From positions 1-62,173 of the forward strand of contig MEDX01000008.1 in the NCBI GenBank assembly GCA_001724245.1: a stretch of DNA of 62,173 nucleotides. The letters are read 5' to 3'. Positions 43,846 to 55,800 of this stretch are shown here, piece after piece. The stretch comes from Fonticula-like sp. SCN 57-25 (lineage: Eukaryota; Nucleariida; Rotosphaerida). Numbering within the stretch: position 1 is the stretch's first letter; each line of letters begins with the position of its first letter. Position numbers and translations under genes: made by a program. A model generated the notes under the pieces. That model saw only the letters and a list, made by a program, of their open reading frames with translations. It ran no database searches and was not told where the DNA came from.

Positions 43846-46800
43846 CTACATGTTGTAGCAAACCTTGCAATACGGCTGCTTATCCCGCGAGTAGAAGCTC
43901 TCGTCCAAAAGGTTCTTCTTGCAGTTGTAGCAGTTGAAGTGGTGCGGGTGGTAGCGCTTTCCGAGCGCATACATGATCTGGGACGTCAGCCCCTCGTTGC
44001 AGACGCAGCACTTGAAGTGGGTGTTGCAGTAGAGCTGGCCCTCGAAGGTGAGGTACTGCCGGCCGGCGAGGCTGCGGCCACAGTCCTTGCACGAGAAGCA
44101 GCGCGTGTGCAGCTTCTGGTTGTTGTACGTGACGCTCTCGCCTTCGATGGGGCCGCCGCACTTGCCGCACCGGTTGCCCGCGCGCGACAAAAAGTGCTCG
44201 CGGCAGTACGGGCGCTTGGCCTCGTCGGTCATGAAGGAGCTGCTCAGCTCGCAGTTGCACTCGGTGCACGTGAAGCAGTTCTTGTGCCACTTGCGGCCGA
44301 GCGCCTCCACGACGCTCTCGTTAATCGTCTGGTTGCACTTTGCGCACGAGTACGTCGCGTGGTAGTCCTTTTCGCAGAAGAGCTCGCGGTCGTGGAAGAA
44401 GAACTTTTGGCCCTCGAGCGACGATGAGCATACGGAGCTGGCAAAGGGTTAGCTAAAAGCGGTCAAAAACCGATACTGCGTACCAGTTGAAATGCTCGGC
44501 GTGCCACTGGAAGCCGGCCCACGAGTGGAAGAGCGAGGTGCCAAGGTCATCACCGCAGCCGTAGCAGAGGTTCGCCTCCTCCTCGTCAAGAAGCTTGTTG
44601 ACGGATGCTGTGATGGCCTGGCAAAAGGGTAAGCAACAAGAGCGGAGCTGTGCATGTAAAGCGCACCTCGACATTGGACACGGCGTCCGGGATCTCCAGG
44701 GCGGTGAGATTCGTGAGATTGGCGCGACCGGCGCTCTGGGCCTGGGCAATGAGGTCGTCCACGCTGCTCTCCTGGACCGAGATCGTCGGCGTCGCGGCGA
44801 TCGGCGCGAGCGCCGGTGAGTCGCTCCCATCGGGAATCGAACCGACAATCGCGTTCGCGGCGTTCACAGCCTCGTCCAAGTCGGCGAGCATAGCCTCGAG
44901 CTTGCTCAGGTTCTTGCGCGCAATGGTCGGCTCGGCCGCCGACGAGGCAGCGGCGGCGGTCGCAGGTGTGCGCTTGAGCGTCGCCTGCTTCTGGTACTCG
45001 GGAAAGTCCGCCACCGGGATGGAGCCGTCGAGGGTTGCCTTCATCGGTAGGCCCACAATGGGCGTGTCGGGCTCGACGGGCGCCACGCCGCGGATAATCG
45101 AAAAGGTCGTCGCGGTCTTGTCGCGCGACGTCGGACGCTGCATGGTGGGGGACGACTGCAGCGTCTGGCGCTTGATGGACGACATGGCCGCGGGCGGCGG
45201 GCCGACTGCCCTGATGACCGGGCGGCTGGGAGCCGTAGCGGGCGCAGGGGTCGGCGCAACGTTGTCCGACATGACACGGCGGTGAGCGTTGGCCGCGAGG
45301 GGGGACTCGGGACCGCGGCCAGATTGCGGGGTGTACGGGCTCCGCGAACGGGCAATGTCGGCAGCCTGGACGTGGCGGTCGCGCAGCGTGTTCAGCATGA
45401 GCGCCAGACGGTCGTAGATGGGCCGGTTCTCCGTGTCGGTCTCGTCGATCACCTTGGCGCGGGCCATCTCAAAGTGCTGGAAGAGGCGGAAGCACTCGCG
45501 CGCATAGTCGGGCTTGCGCGAGGAGCCGCTGCCAGGCGGCGCAATGTCCCAGGGCAGCACGCTACGCTTCAGCTGAGCCACATGGCCGAGCTTGGGAATG
45601 GAAACCGCGTCAATGAAGACCTTGACGCGGTCCAAGTTGGCAAGGATCAGCGGGTTCATGTTGCGCATGTACTCCTCCTTGTAGCCGAACTCGACAAGAT
45701 TGGCGAGGTTCTGCAGGACCTTGGCGATCAGCGTGAGCGTGCGGGCTTGGGCGCGCGTCATGGGGTTGCTCCACAGGCTGAAGAGCTTCGGGCCCAGCAC
45801 GGCAGGGCAGAAGAAGCGGAGGAAAATGAAGCCCGAAACAGACACATACTTGGCCTGCTCGTTCTCGGGGTACTTGCTCGTCACCTTCTCGCGAATGTGG
45901 TAGAAGACGTCGCAGAAGGACCTAAAGGGCCGTGTCAGCGCTAAAAGCAAAGAACGGAGACGCTAAAAAGCAAACGCACTGGGGGCACTTGCTTGCCGAC
46001 GCGAGCACGATGTCAATCGTGGACGTGACGTAAGCCTCGAGGTTCTTCCAGTTCTTCTCCAGATCGTCGCCCTTGTTCAGGCGCATCGGGTCCACCTCGC
46101 ACGGATTGTTCTCCGTCAGGATGTTCTTAATGTGCGCGCTAAGCGTCTCCTGCAGGTAGGGGAAGCCAACCAGCTTCATGTAGACATCGATACCCTTTGA
46201 CGCCATCGAGTTGCCACGGAAGAGGGTGTTGACGTCGACTAGGGTGGGGGTGAGCACGAGCAGGAAAAGAACCATGAAAGTGCGCACTGGTAGACTCGAC
46301 TTCCTGGGAAACCATGTCGCAGAGAAAGTCCAGCGCCTCCTTGCTCTCGTCGTACACGTAGAGGAGCGTGCGCGCCGCCTCGTCGCGCTGGTTCGACCAG
46401 CGCCCAAGCTGGGTGGCCAGCAGGTAGTGGTTCTCCTTGGACAGGCCAATGAGATCTCTGTAGACGTCGCGGTTGAGAATAATCTCCTCCGAGTAGAGCA
46501 GACGCATGCGAACAGAGCCGCGAGACTGGTCACCGCGAATAGGGGAGGTGTCGGCCGGTGTCATCTGGAGGCGGCGGACAAACTGCCTAGCGATATTAAG
46601 GTCGGGCTTGAATTCGCGGCGCGTTTCCTTCTTGGCGTGCTTCTTCAGAATATTCTTGGCGGCCTTGAGACCGTCGTCCTTGCCCTTTTGCGTCGCAGGC
46701 GCGGGCTGGAGAATGTACCACTCGCTAACCGTGCACGCGTCCGGCAACTCGGCCACGTGGACGGTAAAATGGCCCATAAAGTCGTCGCTGCCAAAGCGGT

Positions 46801-47593
46801 CCCAGTCCCAGCAGCTGACGTGGAGCAGGCGGTTCGCAATGTCACCCTGGAACTGGCTATAGAGAGCGCGCGACAGAGTGAGCACACACGGCGGCCTACA
46901 GCAGCATATGCGTACAAGGTGAAGGTCTCGTGGTACTTGGGGTTCAGAGACTTGAGCACCACCTTGGTGTGCTGGGTCGACGCAACCTCCATGTCAGGGA
47001 AGACGTGGAGAACCATGTAGGGATCCGAAAAGCCGTTCGTGTCCTTGCTCACGAGGCCGCGCGCCGAAAGCACGCTGACCGTGAGCTTGTGGAGGCCGTC
47101 GGGCGTCTTTGGCGGATCGTAGGTGAGCTCGACGTTGACTTCACCCGAAACGGAGCCCTCGGTCTTGGCGGAAGACAAAGGAAACCACTGCTCGAACGCT
47201 GCCGAGCCGCGCCCGGCCAGGTACTCGCGCGAAAAGCTCACCTTACCGACGGGGGCGTCCTTGGTTGCGGCACCGTTCGAGTTCCACACAATGACGTCCA
47301 TGTTCTTGAAATCGGGGTTGAGCTGAATTTCGGTCGAGTCATCCCAGTTCGGCTCGCGCGAGTTCTCAACGGTCTTGGTCCTAAACTCTTCGCGGTGGTT
47401 GATCTGCACAACGGCGTACGGATCGCACGTCCCGGTCGCTGCAAAACGGAGGAAGCAAAACAAACGACGGTCAATACCCATCCTCGCCGATCGAGGTAAT
47501 CAAACGCGTACAAAGACCTTCGGGCTGCAGCTCCTTGCCCTCGATAATGCTGACGGCGAGCGTCAGCTCGCGCCGAGCCTCATCCTCGAGCAT
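43846..47593 (-). CDS. C2-C2-RasGAP protein with four C-terminal LIM domains
   Basis: Predicted Ras-type GTPase activator of about 1,100 residues. The start at 47593 (MLEDEARRELTLAVSIIEGK) opens C2 domain 1 (ATGTCDPYAVVQINHREEF). C2 domain 2 has LTVSVLSARGLVSKDTNGF and SDPYMVLHVFPD. The RasGAP domain holds NTLFRGNSMASKGIDVYMK, with the arginine finger in LFR, and GFIFLRFFCPAVLGP, the FLRFxxPA signature. After an Ala/Ser/Pro linker, a 44-nt intron joins AITASVNKLLDEEEANLCYG to four LIM zinc domains that begin CYGCGDDL, CAKCNQTI, CGKCGGPI and CCVCNEGL; the last ends CKVCYNM. Frames match at every junction I checked, so the fusion is not a run-on. C2-RasGAP is usual (Bud2, RASAL); LIM repeats on it are not. 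Confidence 0.85.
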
Positions 47594-48094
47594 GTTGTTT
47601 TTCCCAGGCTCTCCGCGGAGATCCCAGGTGGAAACGAGCGTGCAGTTGACGCAAAAAGAATCGACGGCGGGGTTGACTGATCAAATGAACCAATCACGAC
47701 CGTGGACCCTCCTAAATTCCATTGCCCGATAAGTAAGGAACCACTCCGTGGTACAAAACACACAACTCGGCCCAGTATTACAACGCAGAACGATCGCCGC
47801 CTAATCACCTTTTCTTGCTACAAGGCGTGGGCAGCCGGGTGGCGAGTGTAGGCGTCAACAGCGCAAGCGACACCAGCGACCAGTAGGTATAGAACCCGCT
47901 ATTCTTTACTGCAACAGAGCAATCCCACCTGGCTCGGAAGAAGCAAAACAACAATATGATAGTCAAAGGCTGATAGTCAAAAGTACCCAAATGGTATATT
48001 AAAACCCAACAATTATATCTATGGGTTTGTACAGAAAAGGGACTGCGCAAAGCGATACAATATAAACTTGAACTTGGAAAGGCTGCTGAGCGCG
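47594..48094. other. Intergenic region, no supported gene
   Basis: 501 bp between two minus-strand genes. It contains an inverted CCAAT with CCAATCA at about 47690, just upstream of the RasGAP-LIM start. A minus-strand open stretch at 47805-47910 (FYTYWSLVSLALLTPTLATR) is hydrophobic but has no start or partner exon I can defend. 47940-48060 is AT-rich. Confidence 0.4.
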
Positions 48095-49410
48095 TTACTT
48101 GTCAGACGAGCCAAAGAGCGACCAACGTCCACGCGGCTTGGTGGTGGTCGCAGCGGGCGACGCCGGCTCCTCGCCCTCGGAATCCGACAGGGCGGGGCCG
48201 AGTTCCCAGCCGCGCTCGCGCGCAGCGACCACGCGGTCGGTGGCAATCTGGCGGGCCGTGGCGACCGCGGTCGTGAGAAGGCCGGCCCAGTGGTCGGCCT
48301 CGGCGGCGGTCTCGGTGGTGAACTGGTAGGTGCGCTTGTGCGTCACAAGCTCGAAGGAGACCTCGGCGGGCTTGCCGCTCACCTTTCCGCGAACAACGTC
48401 CGCCACGCTCAGAAGCTCGACCGAGTCGAGCGGCTCGGCAAGCTGCAACACGGCGGTGAGTATGGCAATGGAAGAGAGAAAAGAGTAAACGAACCGAGTC
48501 ATCCTTGTAGTACACAAGCTTGGACCCGCGCAGAACGAACCAGCGCTTCTTCCACGTCTAGAACATGCGAGTTAGGAATACTCGATATATAATGCTTTAC
48601 CCGAGGAAGCAGTACCTTGATGGTGCCGCCGCTCTTGTGGAGGAAGCCCTCCATCTCGACCTTGATCGGGTGGTCCTTTTCAAACTGCGACTGCTCAAGA
48701 ACCGGAATGGTCTCCTCGAACGCGCGGAACCACTCCTCGCAGTCGCTATCCGAGGGCGCCTGCAGGAAGTACGTGCGGCCGCTCACGTCGAGGTCGATTC
48801 GGTCGGCGCGGGTCTTCCACGCGCGCGCGCCCAAAAGCGACACGACGCTAAGCGGCGCCATTCCCTTCACGTTGACGTCCTCGTAGTAGCGGAGACGCGG
48901 AGTCTCGGTGCCGCCCTTCTGGAGCGTGAACCAACGACGCTTGATCGACTTGACGCTGCCACCCTGCTTGGTCAGGTAGCCCTGCTTCACAATAGTCTAT
49001 CCAGGCAACCATGTAAGTAAACGACCCAATTAAATAACAAGAAGGCGGCGCACCATCTCCGTCGTCGCGGCAGGGGCATCGGCCTTCTCGGCCGCCGCCT
49101 CGCCCGTTACGGGCTGCTCCGCCGGCGCGGCATCCTCAGACTTTGCCTCCGACGCAGCGTTCTCAGCCGGCGTCTCCGAAGCAACAGTCACAGCGGGCGC
49201 GGGGGCAGCAGCCTCTGCCTGGACCGGCTCGGAAACCTCTGCCGCAACAGGCGCCTCGGGGAAAGGCTCGGACGAGACCGCCTCAGTCGCCGCCTTTTCG
49301 CCCGCATCAGCGGCCGGAGCAACATCAACCTGAGCAGTCTCGGCAACAACAGTCTCGGCAACAGGGGCTGCCGCCGCCTCGCCGGTCACGACTTGCTCCT
49401 CGGGATTCAT
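48095..49410 (-). CDS. Protein with acidic Ala-rich N terminus and two PH domains
   Basis: The start at 49410 (MNPEEQVVTGEAAAAPVAET) leads into about 120 residues dominated by Ala, Glu, Val and Pro, a disordered low-complexity segment. An intron joins PH domain 1: QGYLTKQGGSVKSIKRRWF, TLQKGG and FLQAPSDSDCEEWFRAFEE. PH domain 2 begins MEGFLHKSGGTIKTWKKRWF and VLRGSKLVYYKDD, then SFELVTHKRTYQFTTETAAE and ADHWAGLLTTAV. It ends SLFGSSDK at 48095. About 400 residues and four introns. Each PH domain keeps the basic KxxxxKKRWF-type beta1-beta2 strand associated with phosphoinositide binding. The exact family is not recognised. Confidence 0.75.
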
Positions 49411-49504
49411 TCTTCTCGCTTGTTGGGGAGCTCTTACGCCTTCAAGGGACAACAGAGCGGCCACCAATTGGGGTTACCAAACTAGGCAATTCCCGATATA
49501 TAAG

Positions 49505-49547
49505 CCAATCAGAACGCGTCTCATGTCACGTGTTTCTTGATCACGTG
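49505..49547. promoter_or_regulatory. CCAATCAG plus two CACGTG boxes in a 149-bp divergent promoter
   Basis: CCAATCAG at 49505-49512, CACGTG at 49527-49532 and CACGTG at 49542-49547. The two E-boxes lie 15 bp apart. They sit between the PH-protein start (49410) and the small gene start (49560), the same kind of arrangement as the PPR/b561 promoter. Confidence 0.45.
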
Positions 49548-49559
49548 CCTCGCGGTGAC

Positions 49560-49994
49560 ATGGACATGCAGGCAGGAGGCGAGCAGAGGCTTATGTGGGG
49601 CGACCTGCTCAAGGACGTGCGAAAGTTTGAAAACGACGGGGAGATGGGTATGTTTGGCGTGTGTCTTGGCGTAGGAGGACCCTTTTAGAGCTGCGCCGTT
49701 GCTGACATGTCTATTTCAGGCCGCCAGACCGATCAGTCGTCGACGTCCAAGAAGGCGGGCGCTGCGTACGAAGTACGCGACATTCCTCGCACGCACGCGT
49801 GCTGCGACGTGCTCTTTGAGTTTGCTAACGTATATTTGTGTTTTCGTTCTTTGTTGTAGCATGTCGGCGCTGTTCTTGCCATGACGGACAGCATGGATGC
49901 CGTCCTGCAGAATCTAGAGGTCATCACACCAACGTTGACGACAATGAAGGCGACGCTTGAAAAGGCCGAGCGCGAACTATGTGGAACGGTGTAG
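49560..49994 (+). CDS. Small helical (coiled-coil-like) protein, unrecognised
   Basis: Three exons splice in frame: MDMQAGGEQRLMWGDLLKDV with RKFENDGEM; a polar exon RQTDQSSTSKKAGAAYE; then HVGAVLAMTDSMDAVLQNLE and VITPTLTTMKATLEKAEREL, ending CGTV at 49994. The product is about 90 residues and mostly helical with heptad-like hydrophobic spacing, reminiscent of small subunits of kinetochore, BLOC or tethering complexes. I cannot assign it. It is real on the evidence of consistent splicing (GTATGT and GTACGC donors) and its promoter. Confidence 0.6.
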
Positions 49995-50304
49995 TAGCGT
50001 GCTCTATTTCATTTCTGTGCGTTAACTAGTATTACGGTGAAGTGTATGTATTATGACATTGTATAATTGTACTTTTTTGTATTGATCTGATATTCAATCA
50101 ACGGAACCCTCTGTATGCCGAATTAATGGGTTCATTCGGGCAACTATACATCACCCAGACCAATACGTAGCCTGCTGTACTACCAATAGAGCGCCACTGC
50201 CTTTCCCTGTGAGCACGAAAACCCGCAGACACCCTCACAAACAGGATCCGATTACTTGAGGGGCACTCATCATCGATTGACCACGCAACACCTGACGAGC
50301 TGCC
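49995..50304. other. Intergenic region upstream of glycyl-tRNA synthetase
   Basis: 310 bp. The first 120 bases are AT-rich and look like the 3' UTR of the small gene. The rest is the presumptive promoter of the synthetase gene. No CCAATCAG or CACGTG is present. Confidence 0.4.
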
Positions 50305-52739
50305 ATGGCGTCCGAGGTGCGCCGCCGAATCGCCTCTTTCGCCTACTTTTCATTTCTCGTCGGTCTGACATTGCTACTTGCGTTGCTCCATTATCTTTTT
50401 TTAGACTTCGGTGAAAAAGTTTAGCCGTGCTAACCTGGAGGAGCTCCTCGCTCGCCGGTTCTTCTACCGCCCGTCGTTTGACATCTATGGCTCGGTCGCG
50501 GGCTTTTACGATCTCGGCCCGCCCGGCTGCGCCATCCAGGCCAACATCCTGAACCTGTGGCGTCAGTTCTTTGTCCTCGAGGAGCAGATGCTCGAGGTGG
50601 ACTGCACCCTCATGACCAAGGACGAGGTCTTCATGTGCGGCATCCTTTTTTTGCTTGATTTTTTAGAGGCTGACAATCGCGTAGCACCTCTGGCCACGTT
50701 GACCGCTTCACCGACCCCATGGTGCGCGACACGAAGACGCAGGAGTGGCTCCGTGCGGATCATCTCCTGAAGGAGGGTCTCAAGAAGATCGCCGAGGATG
50801 CCAAGACTACCCCGGCTCTCAAGTCCGAGGTCGAGCTTCTTGCCGAAGCGATCGACGACCTTGACTTTAAGATGATCGGCGATGCGCTTGTCAAGTACAA
50901 GATCAAGTCGCCCCTCGGCAACGACGTTGGCGAGCCCGTCCTCTTCAACCTTATGTTCAACTCGCAGATCGGCCCGACCGGCAGCCTGCAGGGGTACGCC
51001 GTGCGCTCTGCTCCTACCACGTGCTCACCTGGCAAACGCTAGCTACCTCCGCCCCGAGACCGCGCAGGGCATGTTCATCAACTTCAAGTACCTCCTCGAG
51101 TACAACAACGGCAAGGTTCCGTTCGCCGCTGCCCAGATCGGCCGCGCCTTCCGTAACGAGATCTCGCCCCGCGCGGGTCTCCTCCGTGTTCGGTGCGATC
51201 GCGCTTGCTGCGCAGCGCACTGGCCTTACTGACGCGTGGCGGTGCAGCGAGTTCACGATGGCCGAGATCGAGCACTTTGTCAACCCCGACAACAAGGACC
51301 ACCCCAAGTTCAAGACGGTGGCTCACCTCAATGTGCAGCTCTACCCCGCCCCGCCGCGCGACGAGTACGTTTTGCTTTTGTGCCTTTGCGCCATTTTTGC
51401 TTATTTTTCGTTTGCCGAATAGCCTCCAGCGCCCGCGCGAGATGATCCGCATGACGCTCGGCGAGGCCGTTTCCAAGAAGATCATTGACAACGAGACGCT
51501 CGGCTACTTTGTTGGCCGCATCTACCAGTTCATGCTCCTCATCGGCATGACCGAGGAGCGCCTCCGCTTCCGCCAGCACGGCGCCAACGAGATGGCGCAC
51601 TATGCCGTTGACTGCTGGGACTGCGAGATTGAGAGCTCTTACGTACGACCTGCGATGAAAGGCGGGCCAAACTAACGCGCCGCGTCGGATGTAGGGCTGG
51701 GTTGAGTGTGTTGGCTGCGCCGACCGCGCCTGCTACGACCTCAACGCCCACGAGAACGCCACCAAGAAGGGCCTCAAGGCGTCCGTGCGCCTCGACGTCC
51801 CGGTACGCTCCCTTCCCGCGCGCCCGCTCGCTGCTCACGGCGTGCTCGACAGGAAACGGTAGAAGAGTGGGCCTTTGAGCTTAGCATGGGCGAGATTGGC
51901 AAGATGTTCCGCAAGAAGGCCAACGATATCAAGGAGCACCTCGGCGCCTTTAGCACAGAGGAGATCAAGAAGGCCGCCGACCAGCTGGCCGCCGATCAGT
52001 ACGACCACTTCCACTGGCGATGATGAATGCTCACATGTACCCGCCAGCCAAATCGTCGTCAACGTCAAGGGCGAGGAATTCACCCTTCCCGAGAAGCTCA
52101 TCAAGGTGCGCAAGCAGACCAAGCAGCGCGAGGGTACGCCTTTGGCCACGTAAAGACCCTTTGTAGTATGGTTTTCTGACTTTTTGTCTAGTCCGCGAGT
52201 TCTTCCCCGGCGTGATTGAGCCGTCGTTTGGCATTGGCCGCATTCTGTACTCGCTCTTTGAGCACAGCTACTGGGTCCGCGAGGACGACGAGCAGAAGAG
52301 CGTACGCGCCGCGCGTCGCCTTTTTCCTTGTCTCACACTTTTCCGCACACAGGTTCTCTCGTTCAAGCCCAACATTGCCCCCATCAAGTGCCTCGTTGCG
52401 CCGCTTTCGAGCCGGCCCGAGACCGACGCTCTCGTTGAAAAGATTGGCGGCGAGCTCCGCAAGAGCGGCATCGCGTACAAGGTGGACGACTCTGGCATTT
52501 CTATCGGCCGCCGCTACGCCCGCGCCGACGAGCTCGGCATTCCGTTCGACATCACCGTCGACTTCCAGTCGGTTAAGGACGAGACTGTGACGATCCGCTT
52601 CCGCGACCTCCCGCGCCAGCAGGTCCGCCTCCCCATCGCCGAGGTCGCCGCGCTCGTCTCTGCGCTCGTCGCGGGCCCCATGACCTGGGACGACGCCACG
52701 GCCAAGTACCCCCTCCACACGGCCCAGGATTTGGCCTAA
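50305..52739 (+). CDS. GRS1: Glycyl-tRNA synthetase (class II, eukaryotic type)
   Basis: Charges tRNA-Gly for cytosolic and probably mitochondrial translation. Exon 1 is only MASE, followed by [40 protein letters not shown] and [35 protein letters not shown] lacks a WHEP domain, as in fungi. Catalytic motifs are [40 protein letters not shown] (motif 2, completed across an intron as [15 protein letters not shown]) and [20 protein letters not shown] (motif 3). The anticodon-binding domain has [20 protein letters not shown] and [20 protein letters not shown], then FDITVDFQS. It ends TAQDLA at 52739. About eight introns. Saccharomyces GRS1 makes a mitochondrial form from upstream non-AUG starts; that was not resolved here. 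Confidence 0.93.
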
Positions 52740-52876
52740 ACGGTGTGACGGCTGGTGCCGCAGCAATGCTAAATAAAATTATATGTTGGTGGACACGGTT
52801 TTCAGATATCTACAGGTTTATTGCTACACACGCTCAAAGAAAGTGCTCATGTTTTTGTTTATATGCGCGACCCACT

Positions 52877-55800
52877 TTAGAAAACATAGTCCAACTCGTG
52901 GCGCTGATAGTTGCAGTGGACGTCGTCGGCGATGCGCGGGTACGACGGCACCATGGCATCCTACAAACGAGAGTGAGCTATGCATATCGCCATGTAAAGA
53001 CAACGCACCTGCGACGCAATGTACATGCTGTTGTAAATCTTCCAGTAGATCTCGCGCACCTTGCGCGCGGGGTGGAAGAGCCCCTGCAGCGTGTAGCACA
53101 TGATGCGCGGGGTTCCAATGCACACGCGCAGCGCCTCGATGGCGTCCGTCATCGAGTTGATAACGTGCGGCGACGTCTCAAAGATATTCGGCCACACGTA
53201 GTTGAGCAGGTGCTGCATTGCGTCCTCGCGACCCAGGCCCACAACGCCGAGCGCCATGTCTAGCAACACACACGAACGATTAGCAAACATGCGAAAAGCA
53301 AAGCACATGAAAAGACGCACGCTTGACGACGGCGGCGGCGGTCTGACGGTGGACGGCATCTCTGTCGATCAGGGCGTCCTCGAGCAGGGGCGTGACGGCG
53401 TACACATAGTCCTTGCCCATCTCGCTAATGTACTCAAACATAAAGGAGAGCGACTTTAACACGCCGTTCTGGACGTTCATCTCCGGGACGCGGTACTCGT
53501 TCATGACCGCCGGGAGGACCGTGTAGGGCCCGCACGTCTCGGCCACGATGGCGATGGCGACCGTCGTGCACACGCGGTTGGTGCGCTCCTGGACCTTGAG
53601 GTTGTTGAGCAGCGCGGCGAGCACGTCCTGCGGGCCGATAGCCTTGGCGATGTAGCCAAAGGTGTTGACGGTCGCGCGGCGGATACCCTTCTTGTGCGCG
53701 TTGAGCAGCTCGAGCAGCTCAAAGCAGATGCGCATCCACTCGCGCGCGGGCACGAATTCAGCGCCGCGATCCGCAATACGGCCGACAAGGTCAATGCAGT
53801 TCTCCTGCACCTTTTCGTGACGGTTGCGGAGGATGGGCGTGAGCGCGGGGAGCAGCTCCTTGATCGAGGGCGTCATGCGCGTCATGCCGATGACGTTGAC
53901 GACCGCCTTGAGCGCGCCGAGAATCGAGCCCAGTACGTCGGGGTACTCCTCGCCAAGGTACTCGTAGAGGACTTGCCCGAGATTGGTCAGCAGCTTCTCC
54001 TCCTCACAATTGCGCATCACAACAGCAATGCGGGTGATGAGGTCGGCAGCCTGCTGGCGCACACTGGAAACAAAACGGCCGTCAGAACCAGAAAAAATGT
54101 CGCAAAAAAGGGCAGCGTACCGAGCCGACTTGTTGCGGAAGTGCCACAGGATCGTACTGCAGATAGAAAGGAGGTACGGCTTGGCGCGCAGGCCAATGGC
54201 GTTGATGACGACACCAAAGCCGTTGAGGATCACCTGCGAGTCCTCCGCCGACTGCTCCTGGAAGGCGTACAGCATGCCGTCCATCAGGCGCTCCTCGAGG
54301 CGCTGGTCAATGTCCGCCGTGCCGTTTGCCGTAACGACCTTTTCGATGGCCTCCATCACCATGCGGCGGTAAAGTTCGTTCTCGTCCTTGAGGTCGTCCA
54401 CGATGCGATTGATGATCTCAAAGCCGCCGACCTTGTGCGAGAGCTCAACCGTCGTCTCCACCAGCTGCTTTGAATTGCGCTTGTCCAGCGCCATTCTCCG
54501 CACCCAGAACGCCTTGAAAAAGTCATTGAGGATATGCGAGCGAATGTACTCGGCCTTGACGCCGTCAGTCGCGGCGCACTGCTTGATCACCTTTAGCACA
54601 ATCTTCTTCATCTCCTCGTCCTGCGAGTGGAACTCGCGAATCAAGATCGGCACGACCTCGTTCGTGTAGTACTCGGCGTACTCGGCATCCATAAGGGGGA
54701 TAATATAACCAATCGCCTTCAAAAAGGCGGCCAGGCCCTTGCCGCGGTGCTGGCGGATACCCTTCCAGAGCGGCTTGAGGACAACGTCAAACGACTCGAT
54801 ACCGTAGGGAGCCGCGGCCTCGGCGAGCGCGGCCACGCAGAGCGCCGTGATCGTGCGGACCTTTTGCTGCTCGTCCACGAGGCCATGCTGCACGATATCG
54901 ACGAGGTTCTTGAGATGCGGGAGGATGGCCGGGCCCATCAAGACGGCGATTTGCTGCACAATCTTGACACCAGTGTGGCGCGCCATCCACGACTTTTTGC
55001 TGATGCACACCGCCTTGAGGAAGGGGAGGAGGGCGGGGATACCCAAAGCCGATGCGACGACGGCAAAGGCGCGCGCGGTTGTGTTGCGGACATACTCGTC
55101 CGAGTGGTCAATATCCGGGCGCATGTTGGCAATCATGGTGGCGAGACCCGCGGCCTTGGCGAGGTTGGAGATAATCTCGCGACCTTCGACGCGCGCGTAA
55201 TAGTCTTCGTCGATGAGGAGGGGCTCGATCACGACGAGGATGTTGTGCACAAACGGGCGGACCATGTCATCGAGCTTGTAGAGCACGCGGTCGATAACCT
55301 TGACCATGAGATGGCGCTCCTGATCCTCGAGCTGCGGCGTCATGAGGATGGGCAGAATCTGATTGAAAAGCGGGCCGGGGCCAAACTCGCGCGCCATCTG
55401 CGTGATATGACGCAGGGCGACCTTGCGGATCGGCGGGCTGCCGTTCTTGATGCGCATAAGAAGCTTGTAAATGCGCAGGTCCTTGAGCTCCTCGGGCGAC
55501 AGGTCCTCCTCGCGCTTGTTCTTGAGCAGCTTGCCGTACTGCACGCGATCCTCGTCCTTGAGAGGGGTGCCGTCGGCCGCAGAGGATTCAATGGGGAGGT
55601 CAAAGTTGGGGACGCGCGCCTCCTCGTCCTGGAAGGCGAAACCCTGCATGCCAAGGGGCGTCGGCGTAGCAGCGAGCTTGCGCGACGGGGTGAGCAGCGG
55701 GACATAGTTGGACGGCGGCGTGAGGATCGTGTATCCGGTCGACGGCAGCAGCGCATCCAAGTCAGCATCGCTCATGGCCATGTTGCGGCGGTCAATATCC

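Noticed and set aside
47805-48050. Hydrophobic minus-strand open stretch
   Set aside because: Starts at a non-ATG codon inside AT-rich 3' UTR-like sequence, and no consistent upstream exon was found.
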